Origin: Corynebacterium pseudokroppenstedtii
Lineage (GTDB): Bacteria; Actinomycetota; Actinomycetes; Mycobacteriales; Mycobacteriaceae
Assembly (NCBI RefSeq): GCF_019754945.1
Contig: NZ_JAEUWU010000001.1
Span: forward strand, 248,001-312,000
DNA: 64,000 nt
Direction of reading: 5' to 3'
In this document: one piece after another, positions 1-8,874 of the stretch
Layout of the letters: each line of letters begins with the position of its first letter
Position numbering within the stretch: position 1 is the first letter of the stretch
The notes under the pieces: model-generated
Database searches by the model: none
Seen by the model: only the letters and a program-made list of their open reading frames with translations
Told to the model about the DNA's origin: nothing
Translations under genes and position numbers: made by a program

Positions 1-206
1 CGGTGAAGCAGGATTCCAATTCGAATCAGATGATTAAGTCGGTTCCGGAGATTATTGAGTGGGTCTCCCAGGCGTTCACTCTTCTCCCCGGCGATGTGAT
101 TTCTACTGGTTCTCCTGCGGGGACGGCACAAATGGTTCCTGGTGACGAGATTGAGATTGAGATACCTGGTTTGGGTTCGCTGAAGAATCCGGTTGCGAAG
201 GCTTAG
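1..206 (+). CDS. Fumarylacetoacetate hydrolase family protein, C-terminal part (5' end outside window)
   Basis: The 67 residues seen are the C-terminus of the FAH fold: a KQDSN-type stretch, a long amphipathic segment, then LLPGDVISTGSPAG, which is the conserved core near the active site, followed by the EIEIPGLGSLKNPV ending. The family hydrolyses or decarboxylates 1,3-dicarbonyl-type acids and uses a divalent metal. In Corynebacterium glutamicum the FAH-family gene at this position beside gltX is, from memory, the oxaloacetate decarboxylase Odx, so that activity is a reasonable guess, but substrate cannot be decided from the tail. It converges with the isochorismate synthase gene across a short hairpin. 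Confidence 0.85.
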   Translation, partial: VKQDSNSNQMIKSVPEIIEWVSQAFTLLPGDVISTGSPAGTAQMVPGDEIEIEIPGLGSLKNPVAKA

Positions 207-249
207 GTAGCTTAGAAAGTCATTGCCTTCCCGGGGCCTCAATCTTTCC

Positions 250-274
250 GGTCGCAGGTTTTCCGGCTGCGACC
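250..274. terminator. Hairpin between two convergent genes
   Basis: A perfect 8-base inverted repeat (GGTCGCAG at 250-257, CTGCGACC at 267-274) with a 9-base loop sits between the stop codons of the FAH-family gene and the convergent isochorismate synthase gene. It has no strong T-run, so it may be a weak bidirectional terminator. Confidence 0.5.
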
Positions 275-1579
275 CTAATTGTGGCGGATTTCCGAGGCTC
301 CCATTGCGAGAAGCATTGTTTTCATTTTCCCGCATGTTTCCTCAACTTCCTCAGCGGAGTTGGATTGTTCGACGATTCCGCCACCGGCCCAGGCTCGCGC
401 GTGCTGGAGGTCTTTCTCCAGCTCAGCGCACCGAATGCTGACCATGAACTCTCCGTCGCCGTTGGCGTGACACCATCCGACAGCCCCACCGTAAAATCGG
501 CGGTCTCCTTCGGCGGTGCGGATAATTTCCATGGCGGCGTCGGTGGGAACGCCAGCAAGGGCGGGAGTGGGGTAGAGGGCCTCGGCAAGCTGGAGAGCGC
601 TGGGCCCGTCGTCGTTAATAGTCGCGCGGATCGGCGTCGCTAAGTGCCACATTTCGGCGGTCTGCATGAGCTCCGGCGAACTCGGAATATCAACTGTGTG
701 GCAGAGCTGGCTGAACACACGTCGGTAATGATCGACAACATAGTGGTGCTCATCCAGGTTCTTCGTGCTGTGAAGCAACTGCTGGCCACGCTGTCCGTCT
801 TCCTGAGGGTCGTTGCTCCGCGGTAGCGAGCCAGCCAGGGGATACGCCGACACAACAGGGCCCTGGCGCCGGATCAGCATTTCGGGCGAGGAACCAACAA
901 GCCAATGGCCCGCGTATTCGGACCCGGCCGGGGAGAGGTCCGCAAGAAAACCGTCCAGGTTCGGAGCGTGGTCGATCAACCGCGTGGCCAGCAGCCGGGG
1001 GTCAATGGGGTCATCGAAGAACAGATCAACATTGCGGGCAATAACGACCTTATCGACGCTGGTCCGCGAGATCGTTCGCGTGACGGCATTGATAATCTCC
1101 GCGTGCTCGTCGAGGCTGGGGTTCTCAGCGACGATGTGCGCGTGGGCGCCTTTGCCCCTGTAGAAGGCGGGCGGCTCCAGCGGACCAGTGTATCGCCACA
1201 CCGATCGGGGGCTCGTGAGCGCAACCGGGCGTGACGGATCGAAGGGCAGCGCACCGACGATATAGGAGGCCTTTCCGTTGTCTAAGGCGCTTTGAGCGTC
1301 GCTAAGAGTGGTGAAAGTGGCATCCGAACCTTGCGTGCGCAATGAGCCGTCAACACGTGAAAGGAGGAAGTCAGGGGCGTTTCGGGGTCGGGGTGCGGAG
1401 CTATTGTCGGATGCTGAAGCCACGCTGAAACAGTACGTTCGTTCGCCCGAGGTGGCAAGCTTTTCCGGCGGATTCGTCGTCGATAATGAAGGTCGGTCGT
1501 GATCGCGCGGTGCTCGGTCGGCGCCGCTGCATTGATCGTGTGCGACAAGGGCGGGGGTGGTGAGAAATCCCGTGTCCAC
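275..1579 (-). CDS. menF: Isochorismate synthase (chorismate-binding family)
   Basis: This enzyme converts chorismate to isochorismate, the first step towards menaquinone (or, in some bacteria, catecholate siderophores). The C-terminal two thirds form a chorismate-binding domain: [11 protein letters not shown], a YPLAGSLPR segment, [26 protein letters not shown] and the closing [20 protein letters not shown]. No siderophore genes are adjacent, so a menaquinone role is more likely. The start is uncertain. The longest reading opens with GTG at 1579 without a visible ribosome site and would overlap the gltX promoter; clear family similarity begins only around residue 68 (PDFLLSR), and a GTG at 1423 is an alternative. 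It is transcribed divergently from gltX. Confidence 0.85.
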   Translation of the reverse strand: MDTGFLTTPALVAHDQCSGADRAPRDHDRPSLSTTNPPEKLATSGERTYCFSVASASDNSSAPRPRNAPDFLLSRVDGSLRTQGSDATFTTLSDAQSALDNGKASYIVGALPFDPSRPVALTSPRSVWRYTGPLEPPAFYRGKGAHAHIVAENPSLDEHAEIINAVTRTISRTSVDKVVIARNVDLFFDDPIDPRLLATRLIDHAPNLDGFLADLSPAGSEYAGHWLVGSSPEMLIRRQGPVVSAYPLAGSLPRSNDPQEDGQRGQQLLHSTKNLDEHHYVVDHYRRVFSQLCHTVDIPSSPELMQTAEMWHLATPIRATINDDGPSALQLAEALYPTPALAGVPTDAAMEIIRTAEGDRRFYGGAVGWCHANGDGEFMVSIRCAELEKDLQHARAWAGGGIVEQSNSAEEVEETCGKMKTMLLAMGASEIRHN

Positions 1580-1585
1580 TACGCT
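1580..1585 (+). promoter_or_regulatory. -10 element of leaderless gltX
   Basis: TACGCT lies 8 bases before the ATG at 1594. That spacing puts the transcription start at or next to the start codon, so gltX is probably translated from a leaderless mRNA. This agrees with the lack of a Shine-Dalgarno sequence and with the ATG chosen from protein similarity. Confidence 0.5.
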
Positions 1586-1593
1586 TGATGGGC

Positions 1594-3084
1594 ATGAGTG
1601 ACGTTGTTGTCCGATTTAGTCCATCGCCGACGGGTACTCCCCATGTGGGAATGGTGCGTACTGCTTTGTTTAACTGGGCGTATGCCCGGCATACCGGCGG
1701 AAAGATGATCTTTCGTATTGAAGATACCGATGCTAAACGCGATTCTGAGGAATCCTATGCTGCGATTATTGATTCACTTCGATGGTTGGGCATTGACTGG
1801 GATGAAGGAATCGGTGAGGTCGGCGGGCCGAATGGTCCTTACCGACAGTCTCAGCGGTTAGATATTTATGCCGATGTTTTAAATAAACTCATTGAGGCCG
1901 GCTTTGTTTATCCCGCTTATTCGACGGCGGATGAAGTGAGAGCGCGCCACAAGGCGGCGGGCCGTGATCCTCAATTGGGTTATGACAATTACGATCGCAA
2001 TTTAACTGATGAACAAATTGCGGAATATGAAAAAGAGGGCCGCAAACCGGTATGGCGTTTCCGCATGCCGGAGCAGGTGTGGGAATGGGATGACCTGGTC
2101 CGTGGCCATGTGACATTCCAGCCTGAAACTCAGCCGGACTATGTTGTTGCCCGGTCTGATGGATCTCCTCTGTATCCGCTGGTCAACCCGGTTGACGACG
2201 CCATGATGGGTGTCACTCACGTGCTGCGCGGTGAGGATATTTTGGCATCGACGCCTCGCCAGTTGGCTTTGTACGAGGCTCTGAAGAAGTTGGGGATTGC
2301 GAAGCAGACTCCGCAGTTTGCCCACTTGCCGTTCGTGATGGGGCAGGGCAATAAGAAGCTGTCGAAGCGGGACCCGGAGTCGAATCTCTTTAACCATCGG
2401 GATGCGGGCATCATTCCTGAAGGAATGGTGAACTATCTGTCTCTCTTGGGATGGTCTTTGTCCGCCGATCAGGATATTTTCGGCCGGGATGAATTAGTCA
2501 AGAACTTTGACGTTGCCGATGTGTTGGGCAATCCCGCGCGGTTTGATGAGAAAAAGCTGATCGCTATCAACGCTGAGCATATCCGTATGCTCGACAAAGA
2601 TGATTTTGCTCAGCGTTTGCGGGCGTACTTGGAAGAGTACAAGGGTTTCCCCGCGGATTATCCGGACGATAAATTCGCTGTCGCTGCGGAACTCGTCCAA
2701 ACGCGCATCAAGACGTTGGGAGATGCGTGGGATCTCCTGAAGTTCCTTGTGGTGTCGGATGAGGACTTCGAGATCGACGAGAAGTCTGGCAGGAAGAACC
2801 TCAAAGAGGACGCTGTGCAGGCTCTTGATGTGGCAATGGAGGAGTTGGATGCCATCGATGAATCCTCCTTTGCAACGGAGCGCATCGAAGCTGCCCTGCA
2901 TGGTGCGTTGATCGACAGGCTTGGTCTGAAGCCTCGGAAGGCGTTTGGTGCGATTCGGGTGGCGACGTCGGGCGCTGCGGTATCGCCGCCGTTGTTCGAG
3001 TCCCTGGAGCTGCTGGGGAAGGAGACGACGATGAAGCGCCTGAAGGATGCGCGGGCCGTCACTCCATGGTCAGCCCAACAGTGA
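1594..3084 (+). CDS. gltX: Glutamyl-tRNA synthetase
   Basis: Class I aminoacyl-tRNA synthetase charging tRNA-Glu (and possibly tRNA-Gln, for later amidation by GatCAB as in most actinobacteria). The HIGH-type motif is in [13 protein letters not shown] at the N-terminus and the KMSKS-type motif is KKLSKRD in the middle; the C-terminal half is the helical anticodon-binding part. About 496 residues is normal for the family. Two upstream in-frame starts (1585 and 1588) exist, but ATG 1594 gives the family N-terminus [10 protein letters not shown] and fits the -10 element. tRNA-Gln and tRNA-Glu genes follow it, a functionally fitting arrangement also remembered from other corynebacteria. Confidence 0.97.
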   Translation: MSDVVVRFSPSPTGTPHVGMVRTALFNWAYARHTGGKMIFRIEDTDAKRDSEESYAAIIDSLRWLGIDWDEGIGEVGGPNGPYRQSQRLDIYADVLNKLIEAGFVYPAYSTADEVRARHKAAGRDPQLGYDNYDRNLTDEQIAEYEKEGRKPVWRFRMPEQVWEWDDLVRGHVTFQPETQPDYVVARSDGSPLYPLVNPVDDAMMGVTHVLRGEDILASTPRQLALYEALKKLGIAKQTPQFAHLPFVMGQGNKKLSKRDPESNLFNHRDAGIIPEGMVNYLSLLGWSLSADQDIFGRDELVKNFDVADVLGNPARFDEKKLIAINAEHIRMLDKDDFAQRLRAYLEEYKGFPADYPDDKFAVAAELVQTRIKTLGDAWDLLKFLVVSDEDFEIDEKSGRKNLKEDAVQALDVAMEELDAIDESSFATERIEAALHGALIDRLGLKPRKAFGAIRVATSGAAVSPPLFESLELLGKETTMKRLKDARAVTPWSAQQ

Positions 3085-3173
3085 TTTCTGCTGTAGTGAG
3101 TATTGCAGCTGCTGGCACTTGTTGGCTCTGAGCGGGTGCTGTGTTGCGTTGGGAATAGCGTTGACCTGAGGAT

Positions 3174-3203
3174 TTGCCCCACATGAGGCCCTATGGTTAT
3201 ATT
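3174..3203 (+). promoter_or_regulatory. Possible promoter of the tRNA pair
   Basis: TTGCCC at 3174-3179 and TTATATT at 3197-3203 are spaced by 17 bases, about 50 bases before tRNA-Gln. Read from base pattern only. Confidence 0.35.
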
Positions 3204-3251
3204 ATTCCCCGTTGCACAGCGCAGCCGGGCCTGGCGGTGCTTTGTGCTTAT

Positions 3252-3323
3252 TGGCCTATGGTGTAATTGGCAACACAGCGGTTTCTGGTACCGCCATTCT
3301 AGGTTCGAGTCCTGGTAGGCCAG
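3252..3323 (+). tRNA. tRNA-Gln (anticodon CTG)
   Basis: The cloverleaf can be drawn in full. The acceptor stem is TGGCCTA/TAGGCCA, the D stem GTGT/ACAC, the anticodon stem GCGGT/ACCGC with loop TTCTGGT (anticodon CTG), and the T arm contains GGTTCGAGTCC. The discriminator is G and CCA is not encoded. It is 23 bases before tRNA-Glu and probably cotranscribed with it. Confidence 0.95.
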
Positions 3324-3346
3324 CAGGAAGCTTTTTGGCTTCTTAC

Positions 3347-3419
3347 GCCCTGTTCGTCTAGCGGCCTAGGACACCGCCCTCTCACGGCGGCGGCACGGGT
3401 TCAAATCCCGTACAGGGTA
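3347..3419 (+). tRNA. tRNA-Glu (anticodon CTC)
   Basis: The acceptor stem is GCCCTGT/ACAGGGT, the anticodon stem CCGCC/GGCGG with loop CTCTCAC (anticodon CTC), and the T arm GGGTTCAAATCCC. Discriminator A; CCA is not encoded. It lies directly before a strong terminator. Confidence 0.95.
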
Positions 3420-3420
3420 C

Positions 3421-3458
3421 AACTCCCCCTCACCTGTTACCGCAGGTCAGGGGGAGTT
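3421..3458 (+). terminator. Terminator of the tRNA pair
   Basis: Two 16-base arms (3421-3436 and 3443-3458) pair with a single mismatch around a 6-base loop. The hairpin begins two bases after tRNA-Glu and ends in TTT, so it should end the tRNA transcript. Confidence 0.8.
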
Positions 3459-3661
3459 TGCATATGTGAAGTCGGACGTTTCGGGGGTTATACGGGATAA
3501 GTAGCAAAAGGCGGTGCGGACTCGCACAGAGGCGGGACGCCCCCGCCTGTACCATAATCCCGAGGCGTTTCCTGATGATCGAACAAAACGATGCTCCGCC
3601 AAGAAAATGTATCTATTCCCCGATACTGTATATGGCACACTACAGCTAAACGGAGACAGCC

Positions 3662-3874
3662 ATGAGCATCACAATCAACCGGAGAACCACTGAGGAGCTC
3701 CACAAGCGGCGCAAAGCGATATACAACAGCTTTAAATATGCCGGCATCATGCGGGAAGGTGCCCCGCTGAAACAACAAGATCTCCGAGACCTTGCCGTCA
3801 TGAGGATACTACCCGACCCCGAACGACGCCTCTACGACGAACTCGTAAGGATCGAGAGTCTACTCAGCTTATGA
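3662..3874 (+). CDS. Small charged protein, unknown function (70 aa)
   Basis: I do not recognise a named family. The ORF has a plausible ribosome site (GGAG 8 bases before ATG). The protein is short, strongly charged and predicted helical, with an N-terminal TTEELHKRR segment and a C-terminal PDPERRLYDELVRIESLL segment. The pattern (T-EEL-x-R-R, a middle basic part, then an acidic helix ending in leucines) is shared with the 61-residue ORF at 5635-5820, which suggests two diverged members of one small family. Some small antitoxin-like actinobacterial proteins look like this, but no toxin gene is next to it. Confidence 0.5.
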   Translation: MSITINRRTTEELHKRRKAIYNSFKYAGIMREGAPLKQQDLRDLAVMRILPDPERRLYDELVRIESLLSL

Positions 3875-4465
3875 ACATCGGCGAGCTCTAGGAGGCCCCC
3901 GAAGGTTTCTTCAACCCGAAAGTTTTTAAAAACTTACTTAGCCCTTGAGCGTGAATTGCTCCCCACTAGTCGGTGTCTGATTTCGCAGCCCAACTAACGG
4001 GGAGCAGTTCATTCGTGCCTCGGGGTTCTTCTTGGCTGTAGAAGACGATCTTGGCATCGAGTCTGTCCAGGGGTTTAGCAGGTGATTGATGATTGTGCGC
4101 ATTCAACCCGGTTTCTTTGAGGCGTCGGAATTGCCCGGAGAATGGGCGGGCTTTGAGGTGTTGGTTCTGGCGAGATTAGTAGGCCCGCTGTGGCCGAACT
4201 CGTCGGAATAACCGATGTGCGGGATCCTTGGATACACGAAAGCTCGTGCGGTGTACGCACGAGCCTCGGAAGTGGAGGACCACAGTGCGTCCGAGAGAGA
4301 AGTTAGTGTGGTTGGTGGGGTCTGTCAAAAGTTTTCTGTATGTCAAAATTATCGGGGCTGCAGGAGCGTTCCCTGATCCTGCGAAAACTCCACCGTGCGC
4401 TCTTGCAGGCCTACACCTAGTTCCGTGGCACGCCGTGCGCTATCCAGATTGTTTAGCTGGGCCGT
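3875..4465. other. Gene-poor stretch with mobile-element traces
   Basis: No convincing gene is visible. It holds a 60-base pair of facing IS3-like ends (3952-4011) and a GGGTCTGTCAAAAG sequence near 4318 that looks like the outer end of an insertion sequence, though I cannot name one. A 90-codon reading from 4228 and a 40-codon reading from 4089 have no family features or good ribosome sites and are not called as genes. Confidence 0.4.
3952..4011. repeat. Facing inverted ends, IS3-like remnant
   Basis: TGAATTGCTCCCC starts at 3952 and its near complement GGGGAGCAGTTCA ends at 4011. The similarity extends inwards (ACTAG / CTAAC). The outer dinucleotides are TG and CA, as in IS3-family ends of the TGAACTG-CCCC type. 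Only about 20 bases separate the arms, so this would be an element that lost its transposase. It could instead be a chance or regulatory hairpin; no T-run follows. Confidence 0.45.
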
Positions 4466-4780
4466 CTACTGAAATGTCACGGCGGTGCCGGACGCAGTGA
4501 CCATGATCATGTTCTGGCCGACGGCCTCGTAGTCGATGTCCACTCCGACGACGCCCTCTGCGCCGAGTTCGACCGCGCGGTCGACCATCTCTGCGAGTGC
4601 GTCTTCGCGTGCCTTGCGGATCTCGCCCTCGTAGCTGTTGGAGCGACCGCCGACGAGGTTGCGGAACCCTGCGCTGATGTCCTTGAACGCGTTAATGCCC
4701 GCGACGGTCTCACCTGCCACGATGCGCAGGTACTGACCGATCTGCTTCCCCTCGATGGTATTTGTGGTGGTCACGATCAT
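4466..4780 (-). CDS. YbjQ/UPF0145 family protein
   Basis: A 104-residue protein matching the YbjQ (DUF74, UPF0145) family: an N-terminal MIVTTTNTIEGKQI strand, the IVAGETVAGINAFKDI segment, GGRSNSYEGEI, a helix with AREDALAEMVDRA, and a closing VGVDIDYEAVG strand with MIMVTASGTAV. The length is typical. The fold is a small pentameric alpha/beta domain of unclear biochemical role. It stands alone on the minus strand between accessory fragments. Confidence 0.9.
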   Translation of the reverse strand: MIVTTTNTIEGKQIGQYLRIVAGETVAGINAFKDISAGFRNLVGGRSNSYEGEIRKAREDALAEMVDRAVELGAEGVVGVDIDYEAVGQNMIMVTASGTAVTFQ

Positions 4781-5013
4781 ATACTCGGCTTCTTCTCTCT
4801 AGCAGTTAGTCATTTTTAGGGTGGTGACGGTACCAGGCACCAGCCACTCCACGATGCCCCGATGCTACCGGGGCTCAGTAGGTTGTGATGGTGTGGCTCC
4901 TTGAGAAGATGTGACGGAGTCGGGGCTGCTGGGGCACCAAAGAAGTGTTGTGAACAGTTCAATTGACGCAGCAGGGACACCGAATTTCATATTCCCGGCT
5001 ATCAGGAAGTGTT

Positions 5014-5391
5014 ATGAATGCTAAAGGGAACCCCATGAAGATTCTTCTAAGCTGGAGATTTCTAGTGGTAGTACTGCTGGTAGTGATCTCGATGGTTATA
5101 TCGATAGCTGACGTCCGGGACTCTGATCACTGAGCCAGAATCTTATCTTCTTTGGCGTGGCTTGTAGCTTGCTCCATGTTTTTGGGTTCCGGCTTAAATC
5201 ACCGCATTAAGTTATTGGTCTTTTCACTATCTTCAATGCTTCTGATCTGCATATGGGTACTCTGTTTCATATCCATCGCGCATTCTGGTGGGCATAATTA
5301 CGACCCGGCAATATCCATACTGAACATCGCACTAATAGCAACTTTTATAGTTCAGTCAGTTGTATCGTTCTTTGTGAAAGATGTGACTTAA
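5014..5391 (+). pseudogene. Small membrane protein gene interrupted by an in-frame TGA
   Basis: ATG 5014 has a good ribosome site (AGGAAG, 6 bases upstream) and opens a frame that runs for 39 codons with one hydrophobic helix (about residues 14-31), stops at TGA 5131-5133, and continues in the same frame to 5391. The downstream part holds further hydrophobic segments (around MAWLVACSMFLGSG, LLVFSLSSMLLICIWVLCF and LNIALIATFIVQSVVSFF). Read through, it would be a roughly 125-residue protein with four membrane segments. A TTG at 5152 could start the second part but has no obvious ribosome site. I do not recognise the family. Base composition is AT-richer than in neighbouring core genes. Confidence 0.55.
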
Positions 5392-5634
5392 AAGGATTTT
5401 TCAACTCTCGCATAGAATACAAAGCGTTGTAACCTGCGAGCGCCACGAAGAATATATTTTCTGCATCCTGCAATGGTCGGGTGTGTAATTCGAGCTGAAG
5501 TTCGTGACCGGATTCCCTGGTAGTGCTCTAGGCTACTGGGCATTTTACCGTGTATGCCCTGTTGATCGACTAGGCTCGACACCACAAAAACTCACCAGGG
5601 GGGAGACTAGTTAAAAGGGGGGGAGGCGATCGCA

Positions 5635-5820
5635 ATGCCCTCACCACTTTTTAAGCCTCAGACCGTTGAAGAACTGCGAGCAGAACGAGACAAAGTGGAA
5701 AAACAAATGCCTTGTTCTGTTGACATTCTTCGTAGGCTCCGTGGCGCCTCGGCTATCGAATATGACGAAGACCGTTTACTTCGCCGGTATGAACAATTGA
5801 CCTGGGCTATCGGCGATTAA
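5635..5820 (+). CDS. Small charged protein, unknown function (61 aa)
   Basis: ATG 5635 follows a very strong purine-rich ribosome site (GGGGGGGAGG). The protein is charged and helical: TVEELRAERDKVEKQ at the start, a central RRLRG, and YDEDRLLRRYEQLTWAIG at the end. It resembles the 70-residue ORF at 3662-3874 in layout. Directly after its stop, a different frame encodes a second version of its C-terminal segment (5822-5911). Function unknown; a small regulatory or antitoxin-like protein is possible but unsupported. Confidence 0.5.
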   Translation: MPSPLFKPQTVEELRAERDKVEKQMPCSVDILRRLRGASAIEYDEDRLLRRYEQLTWAIGD

Positions 5821-5821
5821 A

Positions 5822-5911
5822 CCTGCACGCGTCGATGATCTCACGTACGAAGAAGAAGCTTTACTCGATAATTACGAAATGGTGGACTTGGTTATCGGCG
5901 ACAACGGCTAG
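5822..5911 (+). pseudogene. Frameshifted second copy of the small protein's C-terminal segment
   Basis: In the frame one base on from the preceding ORF, the sequence reads PARVDDLTYEEEALLDNY, then EMVDLVIGDNG, then TAG at 5909-5911. It aligns with the end of the upstream ORF (YDEDRLLRRYEQLTWAIGD). No start codon with a ribosome site is visible. It is probably the residue of a tandem duplicate. Confidence 0.4.
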
Positions 5912-5947
5912 CCGACCCTACACCCACCACAATCACCCGCGGAATAA

Positions 5948-7222
5948 TTACTTAGCAGCAATCACGTTCTTTTCAGGACCGGCCGGGAAACCGGTGATAT
6001 CACGGGCACCGTCGTCGGTAATCACGAGAATGTCGTGCTCACGGTATCCGCCGGCACCCGGCTTACCATCAGGAACGGTAATCATGGGTTCCATGGACAC
6101 CACCATGTTCGGCTCTAGGACAGTATCGATATCTTCGCGGAGCTCCAGCCCGGCTTCCCGTCCGTAGTAGTGCGATAACACGCCGAACGAATGCCCGTAG
6201 CCGAAGGTTCGCAGCCCCAGCATCCCGTGCTTGGCGTAAATAAGGTTCAACTCCTTGGCGATATCCCCACACACCGCACCTGGTCGGATCAGCTCCAGAC
6301 CCCGGTAGTACACCTCCATATTGACGTCCCAATAGCGCCGGGTAGCGTCGTCAATGTCCCCATAAAATAGCGTTCTTTCTAGGGCTGTGTAGTACCCGCT
6401 GATCATCGGGAAACAGTTCAAACTCAAAATGTCGCCCGGCTGAACCATTCGGGTCGTCGGCCAGTTGTGGGCACCGTCGGTATTAATGCCGGATTGGAAC
6501 CACACCCACGTGTCGCGGATCTCGCTGCCGGGATAGCGATGAGCGATCTCTTTCACCATGGCCTCGGTGCCAATGAGCGCCAGCTCGTATTCCGTCTTAG
6601 GCCCGGCCTCGAGAGCCTCGCGGATGGCGAAGCCCCCAATATCCGCCACGTTGGCACCGTCGGTAATAACGGTGATTTCTTCCTCGGACTTGATCATGCG
6701 CAATCTCATTGTCGACGGAGCAATGTCGACGAATTCAACTTCAGGCCCAATGGTCGTCGTAATGGCGCTATAAAGATGAACGGAAAGGCCGTCGAACTCC
6801 AAGCCAACTCGTCGTGATGTTACCCAATCGCGAATAGCGGTATTGATCGCGTGGGGATAGTTGTTGCGGCCCCAATCGGTGTAAATCAAGTTATCGCCCG
6901 TCGAACGTCGCCAGGGCATACCTGCATCGATACCGGCACTGATGGTGCAGCAGTCGTCGGCGGTCACCACGACGGCGTAGAAACGTCCGAAATGGGTGTA
7001 AAGGAAATCCGAATAATACTTGATGTTGTGTTGGGAGGTCAGCACCACGGCATCAAGATCTTGCTCGACCATGACGCCACGCAAAGCATCAAGGCGACGC
7101 TGCATTTCCTCCTCACTGAAGGTCAAAGGCTGCTTCTCACCGTTGTAAAAAGTGCGCAGACGCTCGTTAAGAAAATCCGTGGAATCAATAGTGGGGACGA
7201 CCCCGGTGGGCAAAGATGGCAT
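5948..7222 (-). CDS. Creatinase (creatine amidinohydrolase)
   Basis: Creatinase splits creatine into sarcosine and urea; it has the M24 pita-bread fold but uses no metal. The 424 residues match remembered Pseudomonas creatinase along their length: the LTSQHNIKYYSDFLYTHFGR segment, YTDWGRNNY, LRMIKSEEE, then DTWVWFQSGINTDGAHN with the catalytic His, GDILSLNCFPMISGYYTALE, RTFGYGHSFGVLSHYYGREA and VSMEPMI. This is much closer to creatinase than to Xaa-Pro peptidases. Start ATG 7222 has an AGAGAGGATAGG ribosome site and lies 6 bases after the transporter stop, so the two were one operon. The gene is intact, unlike its transporter and the sarcosine oxidase next door. Confidence 0.93.
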   Translation of the reverse strand: MPSLPTGVVPTIDSTDFLNERLRTFYNGEKQPLTFSEEEMQRRLDALRGVMVEQDLDAVVLTSQHNIKYYSDFLYTHFGRFYAVVVTADDCCTISAGIDAGMPWRRSTGDNLIYTDWGRNNYPHAINTAIRDWVTSRRVGLEFDGLSVHLYSAITTTIGPEVEFVDIAPSTMRLRMIKSEEEITVITDGANVADIGGFAIREALEAGPKTEYELALIGTEAMVKEIAHRYPGSEIRDTWVWFQSGINTDGAHNWPTTRMVQPGDILSLNCFPMISGYYTALERTLFYGDIDDATRRYWDVNMEVYYRGLELIRPGAVCGDIAKELNLIYAKHGMLGLRTFGYGHSFGVLSHYYGREAGLELREDIDTVLEPNMVVSMEPMITVPDGKPGAGGYREHDILVITDDGARDITGFPAGPEKNVIAAK

Positions 7223-7228
7223 GGAAAC

Positions 7229-8656
7229 CTATCCTCTCTTTAATTCGTGTTTACTAGTTTCGCGTGCTGCGAGTACCGCAAAGAATGTGACGACGGCGGC
7301 CGCCATGAGGTAAAAGCCGGGCGCGAGATCTGATCCGGTCCAGCCGATTAGCAGCGTGGCAACCATCGCTGCGCTTCCACCGAAAACCGCATTGGCGGCG
7401 TTGAAGGTCAGGGCGAAACCGCTCAGCCGAACCTTGGTGCTGAATTGCTCGGAAAGGAACGACGGCAGAACACCGTCGTTGAGAGCGAGGGCCATTCCCA
7501 TGCACAACTGGATCACAATGACGAGGAACAATCCCGCCCCGTCGAGGAGCATGAATGCCGGAACAATGGTGAGGACAAAGGCAATGGACGCGGTGAGCAT
7601 AATCCTCTTGCGGCCTACTCGGTCGGATAGCCAGCCGGTGAAGAGAACGCTGAAGATGTAGGCAAACAGGGTGATGGACGTGGCAATGAAGGAATCCGTG
7701 TGATTCTGCCCCAATTCCTCGCTGAGGTACGTCGGTAAGTACGACAGGATGACATAAAACCCAATGGCATTCAGCAAGGATGCTGCAAGAGCGATACCGA
7801 GAGCCTTGGGTTCTTTCCACACCATGGCCAGGGGAGATTTTTGGGCTTCATCAGTGCCGACGGCAACTTCCTCCGATTCCTGTGCGCACTGGAATTCATT
7901 GGTCTCATCCATGTGACGACGGATCCACAGCCCGATGATCCCGAGAGGAGCGGCGAGGAGGAAAGGGATCCGCCAGCCCTACGAGTGGAGGTTGCCGTCG
8001 GAGAGAGTTCCATTAAGTAGCGCGGCGAGTAAGGAACTGAGGAGCAATCCCGAAGCAGTGGACGCCGGAACGATGGCGGCGTAGAGCCCGCGACGACCGG
8101 ATGGTGCGATCTCGGTAAGCATTGTTCCTGCACCGGCATACTCTCCGGCGGCGGAGAACCCCTGAACGAGGCGAAGCGCCAGGAGAAGAAGTGGGGCAAG
8201 AATACCGATGTGGTCGTAACCGGGAAGGAAAGCGATGCACATGGTGGCGCCGGACATCAGCAGGATGGACCGCGACAACGTTGTTTTGCGCCCGAGGCGA
8301 TCACCGATGTGTCCCCAGAAAATCGCACCGATGGGCCGGATGAGGAAGCTGATGGCGAAGAGGCCAAAAGTGAGAACTAGCCCTACATTGGAGTCCGATT
8401 CGGGGAAGAAAACCGAGGCGATGACGACGGCGAGGTAGCCGTACATGGCGTAGTCGAACCACTCGATAAAGTTACCGATGAAGCTCGAGGTGACAGAGCG
8501 ACGAATGTTCGTACGGGAATGTTCCTCCGCACCTGCTAGGTCGACGATTGTGTTTTCTCCTTCTGGCGCGGTTTCTTCTACGGAGCTCAGGTCATGGGGG
8601 CCGGTTGTCGTTACGACGAAATCTGAGGAATCTGTCGTTATTGGTGGAGCATTCAT
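7229..8656 (-). pseudogene. MFS metabolite:H+ symporter (MHS family), broken by one amber codon
   Basis: The frame encodes a 12-helix MFS transporter of the MHS (ProP-like) type: SFIGNFIEWFDYAMYGYLA at the N-terminus, GHIGDRLGRKTTL in loop 2-3, RLVQGFSAAGEYAGAGTM, and the DRVGRKRI loop in the second half. At 7979-7981 the frame has TAG between NLHS and GWRIPFLLAAP, exactly where this family has Trp (SWGWR); one TGG to TAG change explains it. The reading frame is otherwise open to 7231. Start ATG 8656 has an AAGGAG ribosome site. Beside creatinase and sarcosine oxidase, creatine or sarcosine uptake is the likely former role. It is now probably non-functional unless the stop is suppressed or is a sequence error. 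Confidence 0.9.
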
Positions 8657-8874
8657 GTGTTTTCCGCTCCTTTCTTGCTCCGCGGGAGGGCGCGGTATGC
8701 GGGGCACCGGCGCGGAAGCGAACCAACCGGTAATTGAAATCTAAGTAGCCTTAGTTACTGATTTATTTCAGGTTAGTGATCTTTGAGTTTCTGTCTTGTC
8801 TTTTTGCTAAAACTATTGACGAAATTTAAGATTTCGATTCCATTGGAAATGGCTCGTGTCTGAGAATAAAGAGC

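Noticed and set aside
4228..4500. 90-codon plus-strand reading next to the YbjQ gene
   Set aside because: It overlaps the YbjQ gene end, has no ribosome site and shows no family pattern; more likely chance or IS debris.
5131..5133. TGA read as selenocysteine in the small membrane protein
   Set aside because: No SECIS-like hairpin follows and a selenocysteine in this context would be very unusual; a nonsense mutation is simpler.
5388..5585. 65-codon minus-strand reading
   Set aside because: No recognisable features, no ribosome site, and composition unlike a coding region.
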